The position numbers were made by a program, and so were the translations under genes. A DNA stretch of 64,000 bases from Rhodocyclaceae bacterium (GTDB taxonomy: Bacteria; Pseudomonadota; Gammaproteobacteria; Burkholderiales; Rhodocyclaceae), in the NCBI GenBank assembly GCA_013388985.1, contig JACAEF010000007.1, positions 1 to 64,000 of the forward strand, written 5' to 3'. Under the pieces are notes generated by a model, which saw nothing but the letters and a program-made list of their open reading frames with translations, was not told where the DNA came from and did not search any database. Positions 9,572 through 18,200 of this stretch are shown in pieces (positions within the stretch are counted from its first letter, which is position 1; the number at the start of each line of letters is the position of its first letter).

Positions 9572-11358
9572 GCGCTTTCCTCCTCAGGTAGCCAGAAGCT
9601 GGCGCACACACCCGTCTGCGTGTTGCGCAGCTGCAGCGATCCGCCATGGGATTCGACGATCCCTTTGCTCAGAGACAGCCCGAGACCGAGGCCCTCCGGC
9701 TTGGTGGTAAAAAAAGGCTCGAACAGCCGGGCGCGATACGCTTCGTCGACCCCGCCTCCCTGGTCGCACACCACCACGCGGTAACCGAGCGCCTCGGCCG
9801 AGAGGCTCACCTCGATCGGCTGGGCAGGGTTTCCCCGTCCTGCCTGTGCCTCGAAGGCATTCTGCAACAGGTTGAGCACGACCTGCTGGAGCTGGATCGC
9901 GTCGGCCCGCACCCGGTAGCGATCGGAGTCGGCGTCTGCCCGCCAGACGATCTCTGCGTCGGGACGGCCGACGCGGAAGAGATCGATCGCCTCCCTGACG
10001 AGTGGCGCCAGGCTCACCGCCCTGACACTGCCGCCCCCTTTCCTGGCGAAGCTGCGGATCTTCTCGATGGTCTGCGCGGCGCGGCTGCTCTGACGTTCGA
10101 TTTCCTGACAGCCGGAACGCAACGGCTCGGCTTCCAGCCGCCCGGCGGCGACGCGCCGCTCGATGCCACGCGCATAATTGGCGATCGCCGCGAGCGGCTG
10201 CTTCAACTCATGGGCGATCGCACTCGCCATGCCACCGAGGATCGCCATCCGCCCGGCATGTTCGAGCTCGCTCTGACGCTCGCGCATCGCCGCTGCCAAA
10301 CGTTCCTTTTCGGCATGCATCTCGTTCAGTTCGCGGGTGCGGCGCTTGACGAGATAATCGACACGCACGGCATGCACGACCAGGGCGATGAGCAGGATGG
10401 CGACGATACCGAGGCCGACGCGGTGGCGCTGGAGCAACGCGGCGAGGGTTTCCTCCTGCAAGGTGGCGTATCGGCCGATGCGCAGATCGCGGAACAGGTC
10501 GTCGACGATGTCGTAATGGGCGGGCGTCGACCATTGGCTGCCTTCCGGGGTGCGCGGCATTTCGAGCAGGGCGATCGCCACCTTCTTGGCGAGCGCCGGA
10601 TCGGTATGGCCCAGCGCGGCAAACGGCCAATCGGGATAGAGGCGCGAGGAGGTCTGGCAGCGAAAACCAGGAATCTGCCGGGGAGACAGCACGCGCAGCG
10701 CGCCGGGTTCGATCTCTCCTTGCGCCACCATCTGCTCGATCAGACACGTCTTGACGATGCCCGCATCGGCCCTGCCTTCCTTGACGGCGCGCGCGATCGC
10801 CTGGATCGGAAAACCGACGAACTCCAGCCGCCCCAGATCACGGTCGGGATCGACGCCCGCCAGCAACAGCTCGCGCGCGGCAATCTGGTAGCAGCAGAAT
10901 GCATCCGGACTGGCGGCGAGCAGATGCTTGCCTGAGAGATCGGCGAGCTCACGGAGCGGGGATTCCGCGCGCACGATCACTGCCGAGCCGACGGCCTGCG
11001 TCGGCGAGATGCCAAGCGGCGAATCCAGGGTGACGAGGCGCGTGACGCCGTCGCTGTGCTCCAGTTCGCTGTAATTCCCCGCATTGGTGATGACGAAGTG
11101 AACGCTGCCTTCGCGCACTGCCCGGCGCATGCCGGGATGGTCGAGGCCGACGAGGGCGAAGTTCAACTCCGGCAGGCGCCGGTTGAGCCAATCGAAAACG
11201 TAGGCCCACTCCTGCTCGGCGTTCTCGATGCCCTTGTCCGCGAGCACACCGACGCGGATTTCCTGTCGTGTTGCCGTCCCGCCGCTGCACACCCCCGCCT
11301 GACCGAGCAAGAGCACAGCCGCCGCTAGCACAAAAAACCTGCGCAGTAAATTGGACAA
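9568..11358 (-). CDS. Sensor histidine kinase with PhnD-like periplasmic domain (TtrS type)
   Basis: I start at the TTG at 11358, which has GAGG eight bases upstream, giving 596 residues. A longer TTG frame from 11430 is less likely. Order: signal/anchor helix (1-25); PhnD-like ligand domain (about 33-280) with EIRVGVLADKG, a cysteine pair in DAFCCYQ and GFRCQTSS; membrane span (about 314-334); coiled linker; HisKA with H383 in AIAHELKQP; and an ATPase domain with GLGLGLSLSKG. This is the architecture of the tetrathionate sensor TtrS. No tetrathionate reductase is nearby, so the ligand is unknown and may be an anion related to the neighbouring exporter. Confidence 0.9.
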   Translation of the reverse strand: MSNLLRRFFVLAAAVLLLGQAGVCSGGTATRQEIRVGVLADKGIENAEQEWAYVFDWLNRRLPELNFALVGLDHPGMRRAVREGSVHFVITNAGNYSELEHSDGVTRLVTLDSPLGISPTQAVGSAVIVRAESPLRELADLSGKHLLAASPDAFCCYQIAARELLLAGVDPDRDLGRLEFVGFPIQAIARAVKEGRADAGIVKTCLIEQMVAQGEIEPGALRVLSPRQIPGFRCQTSSRLYPDWPFAALGHTDPALAKKVAIALLEMPRTPEGSQWSTPAHYDIVDDLFRDLRIGRYATLQEETLAALLQRHRVGLGIVAILLIALVVHAVRVDYLVKRRTRELNEMHAEKERLAAAMRERQSELEHAGRMAILGGMASAIAHELKQPLAAIANYARGIERRVAAGRLEAEPLRSGCQEIERQSSRAAQTIEKIRSFARKGGGSVRAVSLAPLVREAIDLFRVGRPDAEIVWRADADSDRYRVRADAIQLQQVVLNLLQNAFEAQAGRGNPAQPIEVSLSAEALGYRVVVCDQGGGVDEAYRARLFEPFFTTKPEGLGLGLSLSKGIVESHGGSLQLRNTQTGVCASFWLPEEESA

Positions 11359-11469
11359 TTCGATTACCTCGCTTGGGCGAACGACCAATATCCATCCGCG
11401 CTTTGCATGCCTATATTGCCAATAAAGCAAGGCGCCTGACGGTTTTCAACCAACGGAGGAGGGAGAAAC
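11359..11469 (+). promoter_or_regulatory. Divergent promoter region between the TtrS-like kinase and the UPF0324 gene
   Basis: These 111 bases separate two divergent starts. They contain an imperfect inverted repeat, GCGCTTTGC (11398-11406) and GCAAGGCGC (11427-11435), 20 bases apart and differing at one position. An AT-rich TATATTGCCAATAAA lies between the arms. This is a reasonable operator candidate for the LuxR-type regulator encoded next door, by position and symmetry only. AGGAGGG precedes the ATG at 11470. Confidence 0.35.
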
Positions 11470-12615
11470 ATGAGCATCGCGGAAGAAACGGGCTTCCTGG
11501 GCAAACTGCCCAAGGCCCTGCCCGGACTGGCACTGCTGATCGGCACGATGGTGGTGATCCGGCTCTGGGTCGAACCCTGGATGACAAACGCCGTCATCCT
11601 CGGCCAGAAAGGCTGGCTGATCAAGGTCACCCATCTCAATTACATCCTGCTCGGCATCATCATGGGCCTGCTCTACCGCAACGTGATCTTCGGCGGCAAG
11701 CTGCCCGAAATCTTTGCCGACGGCTTCAAGCTCTCGCGTCTGTTCATCAAGACCGGCATCATCCTGCTCGGCTCGCTCTACACGGTACAGGCGATCGTCA
11801 AGCTCGGCGCGATGGCGATCTTCCTGATCGGCGGCTTCGTCGTATTGTCGATCGTCATGGTGCTGTGGCTCGGCAAGCTCTTCGGCATGGATCGATCGAT
11901 GACCGGCGTGATGGCCAACGCCTGCTCGATCTGCGGCGTCTCCGCAGCCGTCGCCACCGCGCCGGCGGTCGAAGCCAAGGCCTCGCATGTCGCTTACGCG
12001 ATCGCCACCATTCTCGGCTTCGGCATCCTGACGATGTTCATCAGCCCCTTCATCGGCCATGCGCTGGAACTCAACGACCTGCAGTATGGCGCCTGGGTCG
12101 GCACCGGCATCCTCAACTCCGGCCAGGTGCTGGCCGCCTGTCTCGCCTTCAATCCGAATGTCGCGCCCGGGACGGCGGTATCGGTCGGCGAGATCTGGAA
12201 CATCATGCGCGTGATCTCGATTCCGTTCGCGGTGTTCGCCGTCACCGTCTGGTACTGGGCGGGCCACGAGCAGCCGCAGGGCCAGCGCAAGTCGCTCACC
12301 CAGCTCCTGGTCGAGAAGTTCCCGGTCTTCGTCTTGGGCTTCCTCGCCATGGTGCTGCTCACCAGCATCGGTGCCTTCGGCGATGCCGGCATCAAAGGCG
12401 GACCGCCGGCCTCGGCGACGATCAAGATGATCCGCGACTGGATGCAGTGGATCTTCGGCATCGGGCTGGTCGGCATGGGCGGCTACATCGATTTCAAGGA
12501 GCTCAGGCAGGCCGGCGGCACGCCGCTCAAGGTCGGCCTGATCGTCGGCGCCACCAAATACGTGCTGGCTTTGGTGCTGGTGCTGTTGATTCGCGACCAT
12601 CTCGTCGAAATCTGA
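11470..12615 (+). CDS. UPF0324 / YeiH-type putative sulfate or sulfonate exporter
   Basis: This 381-residue inner-membrane protein has about ten spans. It matches the conserved family PF03601 (YeiH, often called putative sulfate exporter). Visible family stretches are LNYILLGIIMGLLY, the signature NACSICGVSAAVA, WVGTGILNSGQVLAA and GMGGYIDFKEL. Substrates are not firmly established for the family; sulfur compounds such as sulfate or sulfoacetate have been proposed. It leads an operon with a 49-residue membrane protein and a universal stress protein, and faces a TtrSR-like sensor pair that probably controls it. Confidence 0.87.
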   Translation: MSIAEETGFLGKLPKALPGLALLIGTMVVIRLWVEPWMTNAVILGQKGWLIKVTHLNYILLGIIMGLLYRNVIFGGKLPEIFADGFKLSRLFIKTGIILLGSLYTVQAIVKLGAMAIFLIGGFVVLSIVMVLWLGKLFGMDRSMTGVMANACSICGVSAAVATAPAVEAKASHVAYAIATILGFGILTMFISPFIGHALELNDLQYGAWVGTGILNSGQVLAACLAFNPNVAPGTAVSVGEIWNIMRVISIPFAVFAVTVWYWAGHEQPQGQRKSLTQLLVEKFPVFVLGFLAMVLLTSIGAFGDAGIKGGPPASATIKMIRDWMQWIFGIGLVGMGGYIDFKELRQAGGTPLKVGLIVGATKYVLALVLVLLIRDHLVEI

Positions 12616-12633
12616 TCTTTGGGAGAGGACATC

Positions 12634-12783
12634 ATGGCAGGAACGAAAATCGGCTCCGAGACCATGGCCAGCGCGGCCAAGGGCAAAATGACGCTGTTCC
12701 GCGACGACCGGCAGGAAGACTGGGGGGCGATCGTCTTCAGCATCCTGATCATCGCCGTGATCGTCGTGCTGACGATGAAATGA
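12634..12783 (+). CDS. 49-residue single-span membrane protein
   Basis: The small frame starts at ATG 12634 after GGGAGAGG and ends at TGA 12781-12783. It has a polar N-terminus (MAGTKIGSETMASAAKGKM), an acidic patch DDRQEDW and then one hydrophobic helix, GAIVFSILIIAVIVVLTMK, to the end. Its stop overlaps the start of the universal stress gene (ATGA, 12780-12783). Good ribosome site, tight spacing and coupled overlap make it a real gene. It is likely an accessory subunit of the UPF0324 transporter; no family is recognised. Confidence 0.78.
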   Translation: MAGTKIGSETMASAAKGKMTLFRDDRQEDWGAIVFSILIIAVIVVLTMK

Positions 12784-13229
12784 ACGGGGCGGGCACCATC
12801 GCGGTCGCCGTCGACGGCTCGCCGGCCAGCGAGGCGCCGCTCGCGGAGGCGCTGCGCCTGGCGCGCGACGGGCGGCGTCCGCTGCTCGGCGTGTTCGTCT
12901 TCGATACCGGCTGGGCGGATTACATCGGCAACGACTGGCAATCCGCCGCCGGCGCGCGCCAGGGTTTTCTCGACTACATCCGCGGCCAGCTCGAAGCGCA
13001 GGCCGAAGCGGCTCGGGAACAGTTCGTGGCGGCGACGCGCGGCCACGCGCAAGCGCGGTTCGCCGTGATTTTCGGCGAGCCGCTGGAAACCCTCTGCGAT
13101 CTGATGGCGCGCAGCGAGGCGGAGACCCTGGTCGCGGGCAGGGAAACCTTCCAGGTCTGCGGCCGACCCAGCGTCAAAACGCTGGCGCGCGACCTCGCGC
13201 GCCGGGTGCGCTCCTTGCGCATCGTCTGA
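12780..13229 (+). CDS. Universal stress protein family
   Basis: This 149-residue protein has the UspA fold: an opening strand TIAVAVDGSPASEAPLAEALRLA, a central variable part, and FGEPLETLCDLMARSEAETLVAGRE near the end. The usual ATP-binding G-2x-G-9x-G(S/T) stretch is not clear, since the end reads VAGRETFQVCGRPSVKTL, so nucleotide binding is doubtful. It is translationally coupled to the 49-residue membrane protein and closes the UPF0324 operon. In such operons Usp domains may act as cytoplasmic regulators of the transporter; that is inference. Confidence 0.82.
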   Translation: MNGAGTIAVAVDGSPASEAPLAEALRLARDGRRPLLGVFVFDTGWADYIGNDWQSAAGARQGFLDYIRGQLEAQAEAAREQFVAATRGHAQARFAVIFGEPLETLCDLMARSEAETLVAGRETFQVCGRPSVKTLARDLARRVRSLRIV

Positions 13230-13336
13230 GCGGAGCGATGCGGCGCCACGCCCGGCATTGACATGACGGGTGTGGCAAGCAACAATCGTCGGCACTCGCC
13301 TGAACAACTCCAACAATTCGCAAAGGAGCCCGCCCG

Positions 13337-14572
13337 ATGAATTCCCAGCTCAAAACGCTTTCCTTGTCCATCGCCGCCGCTGTCGTGATGATCGGCTGCG
13401 GCAAGAAGGAGGAAGCCCCGCAACCCGCTCCGCAGGCCGCCGCGCCCGCTCCGGCCGCCCCCGCGCCCGTGACCGTGAAGATCGGCCACGTCGCGCCGCT
13501 CACCGGCGGCATCGCCCACCTCGGCAAGGACAACGAAAACGGCGCGCGCCTGGCGATCGACGAGGCCAACGCCGCCGGGATCAAGCTCGGCGGCGCGCCG
13601 GTCAAGTTCGAACTGGTCGCCGAGGATGACCAGGCCGATCCCAAGATCGGCAACACCGTCGCGCAAAAGCTCGTCGACGCCAAGGTCGCCGGCGTCGTCG
13701 GCCATCTGAATTCGGGCACGACGATTCCCGCCTCGGCGATCTACAACCAGGCCGGCATCCCGATGATTTCCGGTTCTGCGACCAACCCGGCGCTCACCGA
13801 ACAGGGCTTCAAGAACGTCTTCCGCGTCGTCGGCCGCGACGACCAGCAAGGTCCAGCCGTCGCCAACTACCTGATCGCCACCGCCAAGCCAAAGGTGGCT
13901 GCGGTGATCGACGATGCCACCGCCTATGGCGAGGGCCTCGCCAACGAGGTCGAAAAGACCTTCAAGGCCGCCGGCATCAAGGTGCTGCCGCGCGAGAAGG
14001 GCACCGACAAGACCGCCGACTGGAAGGCCGTGCTCACCAAGATCAAGGGCAAGAAGCCCGATGTCGTCTTCTATGGCGGCATGGACGCCACCGGCGGCCC
14101 GCTGCTCAAGCAGGCGCGCGAGCTGAAGATCAATGCGGTGTTCAGCTTCGGCGACGGCGCGTGCACCGACAAGATGGCCGAGCTTGCCGGCGCCGCCGCC
14201 GAGGGGCTGATCTGTTCGCAGGCCGGCATCCCGGTGCAGGCTGCGGGCAAGAAGTTCCTCGATGCCTACAAGGCCAAGTTCGGCATCGACCCCATCCTCT
14301 ACTCGCCCTTCACCTACGACGCAACCTGGCTGCTGGTCGAGGCGATGAAGAAGGCCGACTCGGCCGATCCGGCCAAGTATCTGTCGGCGCTGGCGGCGAG
14401 CAGCTACGATGGCGCCTCCGGCCACATCGAGTTCGACGAGAAGGGCGATCGCAAGGATGCCGAAATGACCATCTTCACGATGAAGGAGGGCAAGGTCACG
14501 CCGCTGGCGATCATCAAGGGTGACAAGTCGCTGACGCTGGACGAATACGCCGCCCAGTCCGCCGCGAAGTAA
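13337..14572 (+). CDS. livK: Branched-chain amino-acid type ABC substrate-binding lipoprotein
   Basis: This 411-residue type I periplasmic binding protein carries a lipoprotein signal (VVMIGC, C21). An Ala/Pro linker of about 20 residues then separates the membrane anchor from the LivJ/LivK domain that begins VTVKIGHVAPLTGG. Typical stretches are VVGHLNSGTTIPASAIYN, FRVVGRDDQQGPAVANYL and GYDGASGHIEFDEKGDR-like (SSYDGASGHIEF). It delivers a ligand, probably leucine, isoleucine, valine or a related amino acid, to the LivHMGF complex encoded next. A lipid-anchored, rather than soluble, binding protein is unusual in E. coli terms. RBS AAAGGAG precedes ATG 13337. Confidence 0.93.
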   Translation: MNSQLKTLSLSIAAAVVMIGCGKKEEAPQPAPQAAAPAPAAPAPVTVKIGHVAPLTGGIAHLGKDNENGARLAIDEANAAGIKLGGAPVKFELVAEDDQADPKIGNTVAQKLVDAKVAGVVGHLNSGTTIPASAIYNQAGIPMISGSATNPALTEQGFKNVFRVVGRDDQQGPAVANYLIATAKPKVAAVIDDATAYGEGLANEVEKTFKAAGIKVLPREKGTDKTADWKAVLTKIKGKKPDVVFYGGMDATGGPLLKQARELKINAVFSFGDGACTDKMAELAGAAAEGLICSQAGIPVQAAGKKFLDAYKAKFGIDPILYSPFTYDATWLLVEAMKKADSADPAKYLSALAASSYDGASGHIEFDEKGDRKDAEMTIFTMKEGKVTPLAIIKGDKSLTLDEYAAQSAAK

Positions 14573-14590
14573 GCTCCTCTCCGCTCCACG

Positions 14591-14625
14591 CAACGGCGCC
14601 TTCGGTTTTCCACAGGGCGCCGTTG
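14591..14625 (+). terminator. Intercistronic hairpin between the binding-protein gene and livH
   Basis: CAACGGCGCC (14591-14600) and GGCGCCGTTG (14616-14625) form a perfect 10-bp stem with a 15-base loop. There is no T run after it, so it is more likely an RNA stabiliser or partial attenuator than a full stop. This is common where a binding protein must be made in excess over its membrane partners. Confidence 0.7.
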
Positions 14626-14651
14626 CTGTCTGTTGGGTATCATCCGCGCCC

Positions 14652-15644
14652 GTGGATACCTTTCTCCAACAGCTCATCAACGGCCTGACCACCGGCAGCG
14701 TCTATGCCATCGTCGCCCTGGGCTACACGATGGTCTATGGCGTGATCCAGTTGATCAACTTCGCGCATGGCGAAGTGGTGATGATCGGCGCGATGGTCGC
14801 CTTCTCGGTCATCATGGCGCTCGTCGGCGCCGGCACGGGGCTTCCGCCAGCGCTGGTCGTCCTCCTGGGCGTGCTCGCCGCGGTCCCTGTCTGCATGGCG
14901 ATCGGCTATGCTCTGGAACGCCTCGCCTATCGTCCGCTGCGCCACGCGCCGCGTCTGGCGCCCCTGATCACGGCGATCGGCATGTCGATCATCCTCCAGC
15001 ACCTCGCCCTCTTGATCTGGGGCCGCGACCCGCGCGCCTTTCCGCAGATCCTGGAAAACGCCAGCTTCGCGATCGGCGGTGCGGCGATCAGCACGGTGCA
15101 GATCGCCATCATCCTGCTCTCGCTGCTGATGATGGCCGGCCTCACCTGGTTCGTCCATCGCACCAAGTTCGGCATCGCCATCCGCGCCACCGCCGAGGAT
15201 GTGCGCGTCGCCGCGTTGATGGGCATCGACGCCAACCGCGTGATCGCCGCCACCTTCGTGATCGGCGCCGCGCTGGGCGCCGTTGCCGGCGTGATGGTCG
15301 GCACCTATTACGGCATCGCCCATTACACGATGGGCTTCGTCCTCGGCCTGAAAGCCTTTTCCGCCGCGGTGCTCGGCGGCATCGGCAACCTCGCCGGCGC
15401 GATGCTCGGCGGCATCGTCCTTGGCCTCGTCGAAGCGCTCGGCACCGGCTACATCAGCGAGATCAGCGACCTGTGCCAGTGGCCGCTGGTCGGTGAGCTG
15501 CTCACCGAGCGCTGCGCGGCCGAAGGCCACGTGATCCTGTTCGGCAGCAATTACCAGGACGTGTTCGCCTTCCTGGTGCTGATCCTCGTCCTCGTCTTCC
15601 GGCCTTCGGGTCTGCTGGGCGAGCGCGTCGCGGAGCGCGCATGA
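14652..15644 (+). CDS. livH: Branched-chain amino-acid ABC transporter permease LivH
   Basis: This 330-residue integral membrane permease starts at GTG 14652. It begins FLQQLINGLTTGSVYAIVALGYTMVYGVIQLINFAHGE, the classic LivH opening. It later has FGIAIRATAEDVRVAALMGID, the cytoplasmic loop that docks with the ATPases, and GLKAFSAAVLGGIGNLAGAMLGG. About 30 residues near 270-295 (LCQWPLVGELLTERCAAEGH) look like an extra periplasmic loop. The stop overlaps the livM start (ATGA). It forms the pore with LivM. Confidence 0.95.
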   Translation: MDTFLQQLINGLTTGSVYAIVALGYTMVYGVIQLINFAHGEVVMIGAMVAFSVIMALVGAGTGLPPALVVLLGVLAAVPVCMAIGYALERLAYRPLRHAPRLAPLITAIGMSIILQHLALLIWGRDPRAFPQILENASFAIGGAAISTVQIAIILLSLLMMAGLTWFVHRTKFGIAIRATAEDVRVAALMGIDANRVIAATFVIGAALGAVAGVMVGTYYGIAHYTMGFVLGLKAFSAAVLGGIGNLAGAMLGGIVLGLVEALGTGYISEISDLCQWPLVGELLTERCAAEGHVILFGSNYQDVFAFLVLILVLVFRPSGLLGERVAERA

Positions 15645-16699
15645 AGCGCCAGACCCTCGGCCTTGCCATCGTCGCCCTCGCCCTGCTGGCGCTGCCGCTG
15701 GTACTCACCCAGATCGGCACGGCCTGGGTGAGGATCGCCAACCTGGCGATCCTGTTCATCTTCCTCTCGCTGGGCCTCAACATCGTCGTCGGCATGGCCG
15801 GACTGCTCGATCTCGGCTATGTCGCGTTCTATGCCGTCGGCGCCTATACCTGGGCGCTCTTGGCCTCGCCGCACTTCGACCTGCATCTGCCCTTCTGGGT
15901 CATCCTGCCGTTGGGCGCGCTCTTCGCCTGCATCGCCGGTGCCGTGCTGGGAGCGCCGACTTTGCGCCTGCGCGGCGATTACCTGGCGATCGTCACGCTC
16001 GGCTTCGGCGAAATCGTGCGCATCTTCATGAACAACCTCTCGGCGCCGTTCAACATCACCAACGGCCCGAAAGGCATCACGCGCATCGACGGCATGCGCA
16101 TCGGCGATTTCAATTTCACGCAGACCGACACGCTGCTCGGCATCGCCTTCACCGGTCCGGCCAAGTATTACTACCTGCTGCTACTGCTGCTCCTCGGCGT
16201 CATCGTCGTCAACCTGCGCCTGCAGAATTCGCGCATCGGCCGCGCCTGGGTAGCGATCCGCGAGGACGAGATTGCCGCCAAGGCGGTGGGCATCAACACG
16301 CGCAACGTGAAACTCCTCGCCTTCGCGATGGGCGCCAGCTTCGGCGGCATCGCCGGCGGCATGTTCGCAGCGATGCAGGGTTTCGTCAGTCCCGAGAGCT
16401 TCGTGCTCAACGAATCGATCATGATCCTGGCAATGATCGTGCTGGGCGGCATGGGCAACGTCTGGGGCGTGATCGCCGGGGCGCTGTTGCTGTCCTTCGT
16501 GCCGGAATTCCTGCGCTACTCGGTCGAACCGCTGCAGCGTGCAGTGTTCGGCCGCATGCTGATCGATCCCGAAGTGCTGCGCATGCTGCTGTTCGGCATC
16601 GCCCTGGTGCTGACGATGCGCTTCCGTCCCGCCGGGTTGTGGCCAGAAAAGCGCCACCAGCGCGAGATGAGCCAAGCTCTGGAGGGGACGGGCGCATGA
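15641..16699 (+). CDS. livM: Branched-chain amino-acid ABC transporter permease LivM
   Basis: This 352-residue membrane permease is the second half of the Liv pore. It shows the family core FLSLGLNIVVGMAGLLDLGYVAFYAVGAYTWALL, then TLRLRGDYLAIVTLGFGEIVRI and the coupling loop GRAWVAIREDEIAAKAVGINTRNVKLLAFAMGA. It ends FRPAGLWPEKRH. ATG overlaps the livH stop, and its own stop overlaps livG (ATGA at 16696-16699), so all five liv genes form one transcription unit. Confidence 0.95.
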   Translation: MKRQTLGLAIVALALLALPLVLTQIGTAWVRIANLAILFIFLSLGLNIVVGMAGLLDLGYVAFYAVGAYTWALLASPHFDLHLPFWVILPLGALFACIAGAVLGAPTLRLRGDYLAIVTLGFGEIVRIFMNNLSAPFNITNGPKGITRIDGMRIGDFNFTQTDTLLGIAFTGPAKYYYLLLLLLLGVIVVNLRLQNSRIGRAWVAIREDEIAAKAVGINTRNVKLLAFAMGASFGGIAGGMFAAMQGFVSPESFVLNESIMILAMIVLGGMGNVWGVIAGALLLSFVPEFLRYSVEPLQRAVFGRMLIDPEVLRMLLFGIALVLTMRFRPAGLWPEKRHQREMSQALEGTGA

Positions 16700-17472
16700 G
16701 CGCAGCCGCCCCGCTGCTGCTCGAAGCGCGCAACATCAGCAAGCGCTTCGGCGGCGTGCAGGCCCTGAAAGACGTCTCGCTGACCATCCGCACAGGCGAG
16801 ATCTACGGGTTGATCGGGCCGAATGGCGCCGGCAAGACCACCTTCTTCAACGTGCTGACCGGGCTTTACCAGCGCGACAGCGGCGATGTGCTGTTCGCCG
16901 ACCAGGCGCTCGATTTGACGAGCCCCAACCGCGTCGCCGCCGCCGGCATCGCGCGCACCTTCCAGAACATCCGTCTGTTCGGCAACATGACCGCGCTCGA
17001 AAACGTGATGGTCGGTCGCCACGTGCGCACGCGTGCCGGCGTATTCGGCGCGATCCTGCGCACCGCTTCGCAACGCGCCGAGGAGGCTGCGATCAGGCGC
17101 CGCGCCCTGGAACTGCTGCACTACGTCGGCATCGCCCATCGCGCCCACGATCTCGCGCGCCATCTCTCCTACGGCGACCAACGCCGTCTCGAAATCGCCC
17201 GCGCGCTGGCCACCGAGCCGAAACTGCTGGCGCTCGACGAGCCTGCCGCCGGCATGAACGCCACCGAGACCGCCGGACTGCGCCAGCTCATCGAGGGGTT
17301 GCGCAACGACGGCCTGACGGTGCTGCTGATCGAGCACGACGTCAAGCTGGTGATGGGTCTGTGCGACCGCATCGCGGTGCTCGACTACGGCGAGAAAATC
17401 GCCGAGGACGTGCCGGCCGTGGTGCAGAAAGATCCGAAAGTGATCGCAGCCTATTTGGGGGGAGCAGGATGA
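16696..17472 (+). CDS. livG: Branched-chain amino-acid ABC transporter ATPase LivG
   Basis: This 258-residue ABC ATPase has Walker A GPNGAGKTT, Q-loop FQNIRLF, signature LSYGDQRRLEIARAL, Walker B LLALDEPAAGM and the H-loop IEHDVKLVM. LSYGDQ instead of LSGGQ is the LivG signature. I start at ATG 16696, which overlaps livM and follows GGAGGGG; an open frame back to 16639 is within livM. It works as a heterodimer with LivF on the cytoplasmic side of LivHM. Confidence 0.95.
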   Translation: MSAAAPLLLEARNISKRFGGVQALKDVSLTIRTGEIYGLIGPNGAGKTTFFNVLTGLYQRDSGDVLFADQALDLTSPNRVAAAGIARTFQNIRLFGNMTALENVMVGRHVRTRAGVFGAILRTASQRAEEAAIRRRALELLHYVGIAHRAHDLARHLSYGDQRRLEIARALATEPKLLALDEPAAGMNATETAGLRQLIEGLRNDGLTVLLIEHDVKLVMGLCDRIAVLDYGEKIAEDVPAVVQKDPKVIAAYLGGAG

Positions 17473-18200
17473 ACACCCCTCAGGAGCGGAAATTCGCCTT
17501 GCTGGAAGCCGTCGATCTCGAAGTCCATTACGGCGGCATCGCCGCGGTGAAGGGCGTCTCCTTTGCCGTCGAGGAAGGCGAGATGGTCTGTCTGATCGGC
17601 GCCAACGGTGCGGGCAAGACCTCGACGCTCAAGGCGTTGGCGCGCATGATCCCCTCGCGCGGCGAAATCCGCTACAAAACCGAACGCCTCGACCGTCTGC
17701 CCAGTCATGCGCTGATCAAGATGGGGCTCGCGCTGGTGCCAGAAGGCCGCGGCATCTTCGCGCGCCTGACGGTGGCGGAAAACCTCGCGATGGGCGCCTA
17801 TCACCGCAGTGACAAGGCCGGCATCGCCGCCGATCTGGAGCACGTCTATGGCCTGCTGCCGCGCCTCAAGGAGCGCGCCGAGCAACTCGCCGGCACGCTC
17901 TCCGGCGGCGAGCAGCAGATGCTGGCGATCGGCCGCGCCCTGATGGGCCGGCCGAAGCTGCTACTGCTCGACGAGCCGTCGATGGGGCTGGCCCCGCTGA
18001 TGGTCGAAAAGGTCTTCGAAGTGATCCGCGCGGTCGCCGCCGAAGGGGTGACGATCTTCCTCGTCGAGCAAAACGCCCGGCTCGCGTTGCATACCTGTTC
18101 GCGCGGTTATGTGATGGAGAGCGGCAAGATCACGCTCGCCGACAGCTCTGCAAGGCTACTCGCCGACCCACGCGTGCGGGCTGCCTACCTCGGCGAGTGA
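17469..18200 (+). CDS. livF: Branched-chain amino-acid ABC transporter ATPase LivF
   Basis: This 243-residue ABC ATPase has Walker A GANGAGKTS, PEGRGIFARLTVAENL typical of LivF, signature LSGGEQQMLAIGRAL, Walker B LLLLDEPSMGL and H-loop VEQNARLAL. The ATG at 17469 overlaps the livG stop. The 3' end overlaps by 16 bases, tail to tail, with the convergent GGDEF-EAL-CZB gene, so transcription from both sides must read into the other gene's end. Confidence 0.95.
   Translation: MNTPQERKFALLEAVDLEVHYGGIAAVKGVSFAVEEGEMVCLIGANGAGKTSTLKALARMIPSRGEIRYKTERLDRLPSHALIKMGLALVPEGRGIFARLTVAENLAMGAYHRSDKAGIAADLEHVYGLLPRLKERAEQLAGTLSGGEQQMLAIGRALMGRPKLLLLDEPSMGLAPLMVEKVFEVIRAVAAEGVTIFLVEQNARLALHTCSRGYVMESGKITLADSSARLLADPRVRAAYLGE

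Noticed and set aside
14383-14402. GTCGGCGCTGGCGGCGAG in the binding-protein gene as a motif copy
   Set aside because: The second half (ACGGCAC) is missing; short GCGCTGGCG strings are common in this GC-rich coding DNA.
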